DNA from: Euonymus europaeus
Taxonomy: Eukaryota; Streptophyta; Magnoliopsida; Celastrales; Celastraceae
Reading direction: 5' to 3'
DNA length: 64,000 nt
Assembly: GCA_963580455.1 (NCBI GenBank)
Contig: OY756966.1
Span: 25,423,001-25,487,000, forward strand
Of the stretch, positions 11,745 to 24,033 are shown piece after piece (position 1 is the stretch's first letter; every line of letters begins with the position of its first letter). The notes under the pieces are model-generated. The model was not told where the DNA came from. It did no database searches and worked only from the letters and a program-made list of their open reading frames with translations. The position numbers and the translations under genes are program-made.

Positions 11745-13080
11745 ACTTTTCGAGCTCTACAATCCTGGCGTTTCGGATTTTGATTTCAGAACTCGTGGCT
11801 AGTTGGTCAAGTTTCACCTAGTTAGCCGCGAAATGTGGTTTCTTTACGTAAACGGTTTTATGAATATCCTTTGACTCTGAGTTCTGAATTCGGTTATTTT
11901 TAGCTTGATTTCACACTACTTTTCGAGCTCTACAATCCTGGCATTCCGGATCTTGATTTCAGAACTCGTGGCTAGTAGGTCTTGATTCACCTATTTAGCC
12001 GCGAAATGTGGTTTCTTTACATAAACGGTTTTATGAATATCCGTTGACTCCGAGTTCTGAATTCGGTGATTTTTAGCTTGATTACACACTACTTTTCGAG
12101 CTCTACAATCCTCGTGTTTTGGATTTTTATTTTAGAACTCGTGGCTAGTTGGTCTCGTTTCACCTATTTAGCCGCGAAATGTGGTATCTTTACGTAAACG
12201 GTTTTATGAATATCCGTTGACTCCGAGTTCTGAATTCGGTGATTTTTAGCTTGATTTCACACTACTTTTCGAGCTCTACGATCCTGGCATTTCGTATTTT
12301 GATTTCAGAACTCGTGGCTAGTTGGTCTCGTTTCACCTAGTTATCCGCAAAATGTGGTTTATTTACGTAAACGGTTTTATAAATATCCGTTGACTCCGAG
12401 TTCTGAATTCGGTGATTTTTAGCTTGATTTCACACTACTTTTTGAGCTCTACAATCCTGGTGTATCGGATTTTGATTTCAGAACTCGTGGCTAGTTGGTC
12501 AAGTTTCACCTAGTTAGCCGCGAAACGTGGTTTCTTTACGTAAACGGTTTTATGAATATCCTTTGACTCCGAGTTCTGAATTCGGTTATTTTTAGCTTGA
12601 TTACACACTGCATTTCGAGCTCTACAATCCTGGCATTTCGGATCTTGATTTCAGAACTCGTGGCTAGTAGGTCTCGATTCACCTATTTAGCCGCGAAATG
12701 TGGATTATTTACATAAACGGTTTTATGAATATCCGTTGACTCCGAGTTCTGAATTCGGTGATTTTTAACTTGATTACACACTACTTTTCGAGTTCTACAA
12801 TCCTCGTGTTTTGGATTTTGATTTTAGAACTCGTGGATAGTTGGTCTCGTTTCACCTATTTAGCCGCGAAATGTGGTATCTTTACGTAAACGGTTTTATG
12901 AATATCCGTTGACTCCGAGTTCTGAATTCGGTGATTTTTAGCTTGATTTCACACTACTTTTCGAGCTCTACGATCCTGGCATTTCGGATTTTGATTTCAG
13001 AACTCGTGGCTAGTTGGTCTCGTTTCACCTAGTTAGCCGCGAAATATGGTTTCTTTACGTAAACGGTTTTATAAATATCC
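11113..13080 (+). repeat. Four-monomer higher-order repeat (692 bp), first run
   Basis: GGTCAAG monomers are at 11113, 11805 and 12497, each 692 bp apart (4 x 173). The order in a unit is: GGTCAAG type; GGATCTTG with ATTCACCTATTT type; CCTCGTGTTTTGG with GATTACACAC and GGTATCTTT type; then ACGATCCTGGCAT with CGCAAAATG or CGCGAAATATG and TATAAATATCC type. The same order recurs at 19412-22050. Confidence 0.88.
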
Positions 13081-13669
13081 GTTGACTCCGAGTTCTGAAT
13101 TCGGTGATTTTTAGCTTGATTTCACACTACTTTTCGAGCTCTACAATCCTGGCATTTCGGATTTTGATTTCAGAACTCGTGGCTCGTAGGTCTATTTTCA
13201 CCTAGTTAGCCGCGAAATGTGGTTTCTTTACGTAAACGGTTTTATGAATTTCCGTTGACTCTGAGTTCTGAATTCGTTGATTTTTAGCTTGATTTCACAC
13301 TACTTTTCGAGCTCTACAATCCTGGCGTTTCGGATTTTGATTTTAGAACTCGTGGCTAGTTGGTCTCGTTTCACCTAGTTAGACGCGAAATGTGGTTTCT
13401 TTACGTAAACGGTTTTATGAATATCCGTTGACTCCGAGTTCTGAATTCGGTGATTTTCAGCTTGATTTCACACTACTTTTCGAGCTCTACGATCCTGGTC
13501 TTTCGGATTTTGATTTCAGAATTCGTGGCTAGTAGGTCTCGTTTCACCTTGTTAGCCGCGAAATGTGGTTTCTTTACGTAAACGGTTTTATGAATATCCG
13601 ATGACTCCGAGTTCTGAATTCGTTGATTTTTAGCTTGATTTCACACTAATTTTCGAGCTCTACGATCCT

Positions 13670-13790
13670 GGAATTTCGGATTTTGATTTCAGAAGTCGTG
13701 GCTACTAGGTCTCGTTTCACCGAGTTAGCCGCGAAATGTGGTTTCTTTACGTAAACGGTTTTATGAATATCCTTTGACTCCGAGTTCTGA
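13670..13790 (+). repeat. Single dispersed copy of the GAAGTCGTGGCTACT monomer
   Basis: The marker at 13692 lies 2941 bp (exactly 17 monomers) from the one at 10751, and others are at 7983 and 8848. Private variants thus spread over more than 5 kb while staying in register. Confidence 0.75.
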
Positions 13791-16059
13791 ATTCGGTGAT
13801 TTTTAGCTTGATTTCACACTACTTTTCGAGCTCTACGATCCTGGCATTTCGTATTTTGATTTCAGAACTCGTGGCTAGTTGGTCTCGTTTCACCTTGTTA
13901 GCCGCGAAATGTGGTTTCTTTACGTAAACGGTTTTATGAATATCCGTTGACTCCGAGTTCTGAATTCGGTGATTTTTAGCTTGATTTCACACTACTTTTC
14001 GAGCTCTACGATCCTGGCATTTTGTATTTTGATTTCAGAACTCGTGGCTAGTTGGTCTCGTTTCACCTAGTTAGCCGCAAAATGTGGTTTCTTTACGTAA
14101 ACGGTTTTATAAATATCCGTTGACTCCGAGTTCTGAATTCGGTGATTTTTAGCTTGATTTCACACTACTTTTTGAGCTCTACAATCCTGGTGTATCGGAT
14201 TTTGATTTCAGAACTCGTGGCTAGTTGGTCTCGTTTCACCTTGTTAGCCGCGAAATGTGGTTTCTTTACGTAAACGGTTTTATGAATATCCGTTGACTCC
14301 GAGTTCTGAATTCGGTGATTTTTAGCTTGATTTCACATTACTTTTCGAGCTCTTCAATCCTGGCGTTTCGGATTTTGATTTCAGAACTCGTGGCTTGTTG
14401 GTCAAGTTTCACCTAGTTAGCCGCGAAATGTGGATTCTTTACGTAAACGGTTTTATGAATATCCTTTGACTCCGAGTTCTGAATTCGGTTATTTTTAGCT
14501 TGATTTCACACTACTTTTCGAGCTCTACAATCCTGGCATTTCGGATCTTGATTTCAGAACTCGTGGCTAGTAGGTCTCGATTCACCTATTTAGCCACGAA
14601 ATGTGGTTTCTTTACATAAACGATTTTATGAATATCCGTTGACTCCGAGTTCTGAATTCGGTGATTTTTAGCTTGATTACACACTACTTTTTGAGCTCTA
14701 CAATCCTCGTGTTTTGGATTTTTATTTTAGAACTCGTGGCTAGTTGGTCTCGTTTCACCTATTTAGCCGCGAAATGTGGTATCTTTACGTAAACGGTTTT
14801 ATGAATATCCGTTGACTCCGAGTTCTGAATTCGGTGATTTTTAGCTTGATTTCACACTACTTTTCGAGCTCTACGATCCTGGCATTTCGGATTTTGATTT
14901 CAGAACTCGTGGCTAGTTGGTCTCGTTTCACCTAGTTAGCCGCAAAATGTGGTTTCTTTACGTAAACGGTTTTATGAATATCCTTTGACTCTGAGTTCTC
15001 AATTCGGTTATTTTTAGCTTGATTTCACACTACTTTTCGAGCTCTACAATCCTGGCATTTCGGATCTTGATTTCAGAACTCGTGGCTAGTAGGTCTCGAT
15101 TCACCTATTTAGCCGCGAAATGTGGTTTCTTTACATAAACGGTTTTATGAATATCCGTTGACTCCGAGTTCTGAATTCGGTGATTTTTAGCTTGATTACA
15201 CACTACTTTTCGAGCTCTACGATCCTGGCGTTTCGGATTTTGATTTCAGAACTTGTGGCTAGTTGGTCTCGTTTCACCTAGTTAGCCGCGAAATGTGGTT
15301 TCTTTACGTAAACAGTTTTATGATTATTTGTTGACTCCGAGTTCTGAATTCGGTGATTTTTAGCTTGATTTCACACTACTTTTCGAGCTCTACAATCCTG
15401 ATCTTTCGGATTTTGATTTCAGAATTCGTGGCTAGTAGGTCTCGATTCACCTAGTTAGCCGCGAAATGTGGTTTCTTTACGTAAACGGTTTTATGAATAT
15501 CCGTTGACTCCGAGTTCTGAATTCGGTGATTTTTAGCTTGATTTCACACTACTTTTCGAGCTCTACAATCCTAGCATTTCGGAAATTGATTTCGGAACTC
15601 GTGGCTAGTAGGTCTATTTTCACCTAGTTAGCCGCAAAATGTGGTTTCTTTACATAAACGGTTTTATGAATATCCGTTGACTCCGAGTTTTGAATTCGGT
15701 GATTTTTAGCTTGATTACACACTACTTTTCGAGCTCTACAATCCTGGCGTTTTGGATTTTGATTTCAGAACTCGTGGCTAGTTGGTCTCGTTTCACCTAT
15801 TTAGCCGCGAAATGTGGTTTCTTTACGTAAACGGTTTTACGAATATCCTTTGACTCCGAGTTCTGAATTCAGTGATTTTTAGCTTGATTTCACACTACTT
15901 TTCGAGGTCTACAATCCTGGCATTTCGGATTTGGATTTCAGAACTCGTGGCTAGTAGGTCTCGATTCACCTATTTAGCCGCGAAATGTGGTTCCTTTACG
16001 TAAACGGTTTTATGAATATCCGTTGACTCCGAGTTCTGAATTCGGTGAATTTTAGCTTG

Positions 16060-17000
16060 ATTTCACACTACTTTTCGAGCTCTACAATCCTGGTTTTCGG
16101 ATTTTGATTTCAGAACTCGTGGCTAGTTGGTCTCGTTTCACCTTTTTATCCGCGAAATGTGGTTTCTTTACGTAAACGGTTTTATGAATATCCGTTGACT
16201 CCGAGTTCTGAATTCGGTGATTTTTAGCTTGATTTCACACTACTTTTCGAACTCTACAATCCTGGCGTTTCGGATTTGGATTTCATAACTCGTGGCTAGT
16301 AGGTCTCGATTCACCTATTTAGCCGCGAAATGTGGTTTCTTTACGTAAACGGTTTTATGAATATCCGTTGACTCCGAGTTCTGAATTCGTTGATTTTTAG
16401 CATAATTTCACACTACTTTTCGAGTTCTACAATCCTGGCATTTCGGATTTTTATTTCAGAACTCGTGGCTAGTAGGTCTCATTTCACCTATTTAGCCGCG
16501 AAATGTGTTTTCTTTACGTAAACGGTTTTATGAATATCCGTTGACTCCGAGTTCTGAATTCGGTGATTTTTAGCTTGATTTCACACTACTTTTCGAGCTC
16601 TACAATCCTGGCTTTTCGGATTTTGATTTCAGAACTCGTGGCTTGTTGGTCTCGTTTCACCTTTTTATCCGCGAAATGTGGTTTCTTTACGTAAACGGTT
16701 TTATGAATATCCGTTGACTCCGAGTTCTGAATTCGGTGATTTTTAGCTTGATTTCACACTACTTTTCGAACTCTACAATCCTGGCGTTTCGGATTTGGAT
16801 TTCATAACTCGTGGCTAGTAGGTCTCGATTCACCTATTTAGCCGCGAAATGTGGTTTCTTTACGTAAACGGTTTTATGAATATCCGTTGACTCCGAGTTC
16901 TGAATTCATTGATTTTTAGCTTGATTTCACACTACTTTTCGAGCTCTACAATCCTGGCATTTCGGATTTTTATTTCAGAACTCGTGGCTAGTAGGTCTCG
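16060..17000 (+). repeat. Three-monomer duplication (519 bp)
   Basis: CCTTTTTATCCGCG is at 16141 and 16660, exactly 519 bp apart. It is followed in both by GAACTCTACAATCC, GGATTTGGATTTCATAAC and TTTTTATTTCAG variants in the same order. The two copies run at about 16060-16480 and 16579-17000. Confidence 0.8.
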
Positions 17001-17764
17001 ATTCACCTATTTAGCCGCGAAATGTGGTTTCTTTACGTAAACGGTTTTATGAATATCTGTTGACTCCGAGTTCTTAATTCGGTGATTTTTAGCTTGATTT
17101 CACACTACTTTTCGAGCTCTACAATCCTGGTATTTCGGATTTTAATTTCAGAACTCGTGGCTAGTTGGTCTCGTTTTACCCAGTTAGCCGCGAAATGTGG
17201 TTTCTTTACGTAAACGGTTTTATGAATATCCGTTGACTCCGAGTTCTGAATTCGATGATTTTTAGCCTGATTTCACACTACTTTTCGAGCTCTACAATCC
17301 TGGCATTTCGGATTTTGATTTCAGAACTCGTGGCTAGTTGGTCTCGTTTCACCTAGTTAGCCGCGAAATGTGTTTTCTTTACGTAAACGGTTTTATGAAT
17401 ATCCGTTGACTCCGAGTTCTGAACTCGGTGATTTTTAGCTTGATTTTACTCTACTTTTCGAGCTCTACAATCCTGGGTTTTCGGATTTCGATTTCAGAAC
17501 TCGTGGCTAGTAGGTCTCGTTTCACCTAGTTAGCCGCGAAATGTGGTTTCTTTACGTAAACGGTTTTATGAATATCCGTTGACTCCGAGTTCTGAATTCG
17601 GTGATTTTTAGCTTGATTTCACACTACTTTTCGAGCTCTACGATCCTGGTCTTTCGGATATTGATTTCAGAATTCGTGGCTAGTAGGTCTCGTTTCACCT
17701 AGTTAGTCGCGAAATATGGTTTCTTTACGTAAACGGTTTTATGAATATCCGTTGACTACGAGTT

Positions 17765-18310
17765 CTGAATTCGGTGATTTTTAGCTTGATTTCACACTAC
17801 TTTTCGAGCGCTACAATCCTGGCATTTCGGATTTTGATTTCAAAACTCGTGGCGAGTAGGTCTATTTTCACCTAGTTAGCCACAAAATGTGGTTTCTTCA
17901 TAAACGGATTTATGAATATCCGTTGACTCCGAGTTCTGAATTCGGTGATTTTTAGCTTGATTACACACTACTTTTCGAGCTCTACAATCCTGGCGTTTTG
18001 GATTTTGATTTCAGAACTCGTGGCTAGTTGGTCTCGTTTCACCTATTTAGCCGTGAAATGTGGTTTCTTTACGTAAACGGTTTTATGAATATCCTTTGAC
18101 TCCGAGTTCTGAATTCGGTGATTTTTAGCTTGATTTCACACTACTTTTCGAGCTCTACAATCCTGGTGTTTCGGATTTTGATTTCAGAACTCGTGGCTAG
18201 TTGGACTCGTTTCAACTTGTTAGCCGCGAAATGTGGTTTCTTTACGTAAACGGTTTTATGAATATCCGTTGACTCCGAGTTCTGAATTCGGTGATTTTTA
18301 GCTTGATTTC
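17765..18310 (+). repeat. Duplicated block with a two-base-short monomer, copy 1
   Basis: The chain GAGCGCTACAATCC, GTGGCGAGTAGG, GGTTTCTTCATAAACGG and GGACTCGTTTCAACTTG recurs 1036 bp downstream (17891 and 18927 for the third marker), six monomers minus two. The monomer with TTCTTCATAAACGG lacks two bases of the TTTACGTAAA palindrome region. Confidence 0.85.
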
Positions 18311-18800
18311 ACGCTACTTTTCGAGCTCTACGATCCTGGTCTTTCGGATTTTGATTTCAGAATTCGTGGCTAGTAGGTCTCGTTTCACCTAGTTAGCCGC
18401 GAAATATGGTTTCTTTACGTAAACGGTTTTATGAATATCCGTTGACTACGAGTTCTGAATTCGGTGATTTTTAGCTTGATTTCGTACTACTTTTTGAGCT
18501 CTACAATCCTGGCATTTCGGATTTTGATTTCAGAAGTCATGGCTAGTAGGTCTCGTTTCACCCAGTTAGCCGCGAAATGTGGTTTCTTTACGTAAACGGT
18601 TTTATGAATATCCGATGACTCCGAGTTCTGAATTCGGTGATTTTTAGCTTGATTTCACACTACTTTTCGAGCTCTACGATCCTGGTCTTTCGGATTTTGA
18701 TTTCAGAATTCGTGGATAGTTGGTCTCGTTTAACCTAGTTAGCCGCGAAATGTGGTTTCTTTACGTAAACGGTTTTATGAATATCCGTTGACTCCGAGTT

Positions 18801-19346
18801 CTGAATTCGGTGATTTTTAGCTTGATTTCACACTACTTTTCGAGCGCTACAATCCTGGCATTTCGGATTTTGATTTCAAAACTCGTGGCGAGTAGGTCTA
18901 TTTTCACCTAGTTAGCCGCAAAATGTGGTTTCTTCATAAACGGATTTATGAATATCCGTTGACTCCGAGTTCTGAATTCGGTGATTTTTAGCTTGATTAC
19001 ACACTACTTTTCGAGCTCTACAATCCTGGCGTTTTGGATTTTGATTTCAGAACTCGTGGCTAGTTGGTCTCGTTTCACCTATTTAGCCGTGAAATGTGGT
19101 TTCTTTACGTAAACGGTTTTATGAATATCCTTTGACTCCGAGTTCTGAATTCGGTGATTTTTAGCTTGATTTCACACTACTTTTCGAGCTCTACAATCCT
19201 GGTGTTTCGGATTTTGATTTCAGAACTTGTGGCTAGTTGGACTCGTTTCAACTTGTTAGCCGCGAAATGTGGTTTCTTTACGTAAACGGTTTTATGAATA
19301 TCCGTTGACTCCGAGTTCTGAATTCGGTGATTTTTAGCTTGATTTC
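18801..19346 (+). repeat. Duplicated block with a two-base-short monomer, copy 2
   Basis: Second copy of 17765-18310. It diverges at about 19346, where CACATTACTTTTC replaces CACGCTACTTTTC. The same short monomer also occurs once near 6995-7010. Confidence 0.85.
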
Positions 19347-19411
19347 ACATTACTTTTCGAGCTCTACAATCCTGGCGTTTCGGATTTTGATTTCAGAACT
19401 CGTGGCTAGTT

Positions 19412-22050
19412 GGTCAAGTTTCACCTAGTTAGCCGCGAAATGTGGTTTCTTTACGTAAACGGTTTTATGAATATCCTTTGACTCCGAGTTCTGAATTCGG
19501 TTATTTTTAGCTTGATTTCACACTACTTTTCGAGCTCTACAATCCTGGAATTTCGGATCTTGATTTCAGAACTCGTGGCTAGTAGGTCTCGATTCACCTA
19601 TTTAGCCGCGAAATGTGGTTTCTTTACATAAATGGTTTTATGAATATCCGTTGACTCCGAGTTCTGAATTCGGTGATTTTTAGCTTGATTACACACTACT
19701 TTTCGAGCTCTACAATCCTCGTGTTTTGGATTTTTATTTTAGAACTCGTGGCTAGTTGGTCTCGTTTCACCTATTTAGCCGCGAAATATGGTATCTTTAT
19801 GTAAACGGTTTTATGAATATCCGTTGACTCCGAGTTCTGAATTCGGTGATTTTTAGCTTGATTTCACACTACTTTTCGAGCTCTACGATCCTGGCATTTC
19901 GGATATTGATTTCAGAACTCGTGGCTAGTTAGTCTCGTTTCACCTAGTTAGCCGCAAAATGTGGTTTTTTTACGTAAACGGTTTTATAAATATCCGTTGA
20001 CTCCGAGTTCTGAATTCGGTGATTTTTAGCTTGATTTCACACTACTTTTCGAGCTCTACAATCCTGGCGTTTCGGATTTTGATTTCAGAACTCGTGGCTA
20101 GTTGGTCAAGTTTCACCTAGTTAGCCGCGAAATGTGGTTTCTTTACGTAAACGGTTTTATGAATATCCTTTGACTCCGAGTTCTGAATTCAGTTATTTTT
20201 AGCTTGATTTCACACTACTTTTCGAGCTCTACAATCCTGGCATTTCGGATCTTGATTTCAGAACTCGTGGCTAGTAGGTCTTGATTCACCTATTTAGCCG
20301 CGAAATGTGGTTTCTTTACATAAACGGTTTTATGAATATCCGTTGACTCCGAGTTCTGAATTCGGTGATTTTTAGCTTGATTACACACTACTTTTCGAGC
20401 TCTACAATCCTCGTGTTTTGGATTTTTATTTTAGAACTCGTGGCTAGTTGGTCTCGTTTCACCTATTTAGCCGCGAAATATGGTATCTTTATGTAAACGG
20501 TTTTATGAATATCCGTTGACTCCGAGTTCTGAATTCGGTGATTTTTAGCTTGATTTCACACTACTTTTCGAGCTCTACGATCCTGGCATTTCGGATTTTG
20601 ATTTCAGAACTCGTGGCTAGTTGGTCTCGTTTCACCTAGTTAGCCGCAAAATGTGGTTTTTTTACGTAAACGGTTTTATAAATATCCGTTGAGTCCGAGT
20701 TCTGAATTCGGTGATTTTTAGCTTGATTTCACACTACTTTTCGAGCTCTACAATCCTGGCGTTTCGGATTTTGATTTCAGAACGCGTGGCTAGTTGGTCA
20801 AGTTTCACCTAGTTAGCCGCGAAATGTGGTTTATTTACGTAAACGGTTTTATGAATATCCTTTGACTCCGAGTTCTGAATTCGGTTATTTTTAGCTTGAT
20901 TTCACACTACCTTTCGAGCTCTACAATCCTGGCATTTCGGATCTTGATTTCAGAATTCGTGGCTAGTAGGTCCCGATTCACCTATTTAGCCGCGAAATGT
21001 GGTTTCTTTACATAAACGGTTTTATGAATATCCGTTGACTCCGAATTCTGAATTCGGTGATTTTTAGCTTGATTACACACTACTTTTCGAGCTCTACAAT
21101 CCTCGTGTTTTGGATTTTTATTTTAGAACTCGTGGCTAGTTGGTCTCGTTTCACCTATTTAGCCGCGAAATGTGGTATCTTTATGTAAACGGTTTTATGA
21201 ATATCCGTTGACTCCGAGTTCTGAATTCGGTGATTTTTAGCTTAATTTCATACTACTTTTCGAGCTCTACGATCCTGGCATTTCGGATTTTGATTTCAGA
21301 ACTCGTGGCTAGTTGGTCTCGTTTCACCTAGTTAGCCGCAAAATGTGGTTTCTTTACGTAAACGGTTTTATAAATATCCGTTGACTCCGAGTTCTGAATT
21401 CGGTGATTTTTAGCTTGATTTCACACTACTTTTCGAGCTCTACAATCCTGGTGTTTCGGATTTTGATTTCAGAACTCGTGGCTAGTTGGTCAAGTTTCAC
21501 CTAGTTAGCCGCGAAATGTGGTTTCTTTACGTAAACGGTTTTATGAATATCCTTTGACTCCGAGTTCTGAATTCGGTTATTTTTAGCTTGATTTCACACT
21601 ACCTTTCGAGCTCTACAATCCTGGCATTTCGGATCTTGATTTCAGAACTCGTGGCTAGTAGGTCTCGATTCACCTATTTAGCCGCGAAATGTGGTTTCTT
21701 TACATAAACGGTTTTATGAATATCCGTTGACTCCGAGTTCTGAATTCGGTGATTTTTAACTTGATTACACACTACTTTTCGAGCTCTACAATCCTCGTGT
21801 TTTGGATTTTGATTTTAGAACTCGTGGATAGTTGGTCTCATTTCACCTATTTAGCCGCGAAATGTGGTATCTTTACGTAAACGGTTTTATGAATATCCGT
21901 TGACTCCGAGTTCTGAATTCGGTGATTTTTAGCTTGATTTCACACTACTTTTCGAGCTCTACGATCCTGGCATTTCGGATTTTGATTTCAGAACTCGTGG
22001 CTAGTACGTCTCATTTCACCTAGTTAGCCGCGAAATGTGATTCTTTACGT
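19412..22050 (+). repeat. Four-monomer higher-order repeat (692 bp), second run
   Basis: GGTCAAG monomers are at 19412, 20104, 20796 and 21488, all exactly 692 bp apart. The unit has the same four ordered monomer types as at 11113-13080, including CCTCGTGTTTTGG near 19725, 20410, 21105 and 21790. This is the most regular higher-order structure in the window. Confidence 0.92.
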
Positions 22051-22317
22051 AAACGGTTTTATGAATATCCGTTGACTCCGAGTTCTGAATTCGGTGATTT
22101 TTAGCTTGATTTCGCACTACTTTTTGAGCTCTACAATCCTGGTGTTTCGGAATTTGATTTCAGAACTCGAGGCTAGTAGGTCTCGTTTCACCTAATAAGC
22201 CGCGAAATATGGTTTCTTTACGTAAACGGTTTTATGAATATCCGTTGACTACGAGTTCTGAATTCGGTGATTTTTAGCTTGATTTCGCACTACTTTTTGA
22301 GCTCTACAATCCTGGAG

Positions 22318-22995
22318 TTTCGGATTTTGATTTCAGAACTCGTGGCTAGTAGGTCCTGTTTCACCTAGTTAGCCGCGAAATGTGGTTTCTTTACGTAAAC
22401 GGTTTTATGAATATCCGTTGACTCCGAGTTCTGAATTCGGTGATTTTTAGCTTGACTTCCCACTACTTTTCGAGCTCTACAATCCTAGCGTTTTGGATTT
22501 TGATTTCAGAACTCGTGGCTAGTTGGTCTCGTTTCACCTAGTTAGCCGCGAAATGTGGTTTCTTTACGTAAACGGTTTTATGAATATCCGTTGACTCCGA
22601 GTTCTGAATTCGGTGATTTTTAGCTTGATTTCGCACTACTTTTCGAGCTCTACAATCCTGGCGTTCCGGATTTTGATTTCAGAACTCGTGGCTAGTAGGT
22701 CTCGTTTCACCTAGTTAGCCGCAAAATGTGGTTTCTTTACGTAAACGGTTTTATGAATATCCGTTGACTCCGAGTTCTGAATTCGATGAATTTTAGCTTG
22801 ATTTCGCACTAATTTTCGAGCTCTACAATCCTAGCGCTTCGGATTTTGATTTCATAACTCGTGAATAGTAGGTCTCGTTTCACCTAATTAGCCGCAAAAT
22901 GTGCTTTCTTTACGTGAACGGTTTTATGAATATCCGTTGACTCCGAGTTCTGAATTCGGTGATTTTTAGCTTGATTTCGCACTACTTTTTGAGCT
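22318..22995 (+). repeat. Six-monomer block, copy 1 (offset 1038 bp)
   Basis: CCTAGCGTTTTGG is at 22484 and 23522, 1038 bp apart (exactly six monomers), with GTTCCGGATTTTG and TGTGCTTTCTTTACGTGAAC following in both. A related 865-bp (five-monomer) repeat of the GTTTCGGAATTTG monomer (22146 and 23011) overlaps it. Confidence 0.85.
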
Positions 22996-23355
22996 CCAAA
23001 ATCCTGGTGTTTCGGAATTTGATTTCAGAACTCGTGGCTAGTAGGTCTCGTTTCACCTAATAAGCCGCGAAATATGGTTTCTTTACGTAAACGGTTTTAT
23101 GAATATCCGTTGACTACGAGTTCTGAATTCGTTGATTTTTAGCTTGATTTCGCACTACTTTTTGAGCTCTACAATCCTGGAGTTTCGGATTTTGATTTCA
23201 GAACTCGTGGCTAGTAGGTCCTGTTTCACCTATTTAGCCGCGATATGTGGTTTCTCTACGTAAACGGTTTTATGAATATCCGTTGACTCCGAGTTCTGAA
23301 TTCGGTGAATTTTAGCTTGACTTCCCACTACTTTTTGAGCTCTACAATCCTGGCA

Positions 23356-24033
23356 CTTCGGATTTTGATTTCAGAACTCGTGGCTAGTAGGTCCTGTTTC
23401 ACCTAGTTAGCCGCGAAATGTGGTTTCTTTACGTAAACGGTTTTATGAATATCCGTTGACTCCGAGTTCTGAATTCGGTGATTTTTAGCTTGACTTCCCA
23501 CTACTTTTCGAGCTCTACAATCCTAGCGTTTTGGATTTTGATTTCAGAACTCGTGGCTAGTTGGTCTCGTTTCACCTAGTTAGCCGCGAAATGTGGTTTC
23601 TTTACGTAAACGGTTTTATGAATTTCCGTTGACTCCGAGTTCTGAATTCGGTGATTTTTAGCTTGATTTCGCACTACTTTTCGAGCTCTACAATCCTGGC
23701 GTTCCGGATTTTGATTTCAGAACTCGTGGCTAGTAGGTCTCGTTTCACCTAGTTAGCCGCAAAATGTGGTTTCTTTACGTAAACGGTTTTATGAATATCC
23801 GTTGACTCCGAGTTCTGAATTCGATGAATTTTAGCTTGATTTCGCACTAATTTTCGAGCTCTACAATCCTGGCGCTTCGGATTTTGATTTCATAACTCGT
23901 GAATAGTAGGTCTCGTTTCACCTAATTAGCCGCAAAATGTGCTTTCTTTACGTGAACGGTTTTATGAATATCCGTTGACTCCGAGTTCTGAATTCGGTGA
24001 TTTTTAGCTTGATTTCGCACTACTTTTTGAGCT
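23356..24033 (+). repeat. Six-monomer block, copy 2 (offset 1038 bp)
   Basis: Second copy of 22318-22995; it diverges where CTCCAAAATCCTGGTG meets CTCTACAATCCTGGCG. Confidence 0.85.

Larger units (their letters stand above)
6191..22100 (+). repeat. Domain 2: plus-strand array, CACAC subtype
   Basis: About 92 monomers, nearly all with GATTTCACACTAC or GATTACACACTAC where domain 3 mostly has GATTTCGCACTAC. Typical variants are GGCTAGTTGG, GGTCAAGTTTC, CCTCGTGTTTTGG, GGATCTTGATTTC and GGTATCTTTACG, which appear in a fixed order in higher-order units. The first clear GATTTCGCACTAC monomer is at about 22105. Nothing but monomers is seen. Confidence 0.9.
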
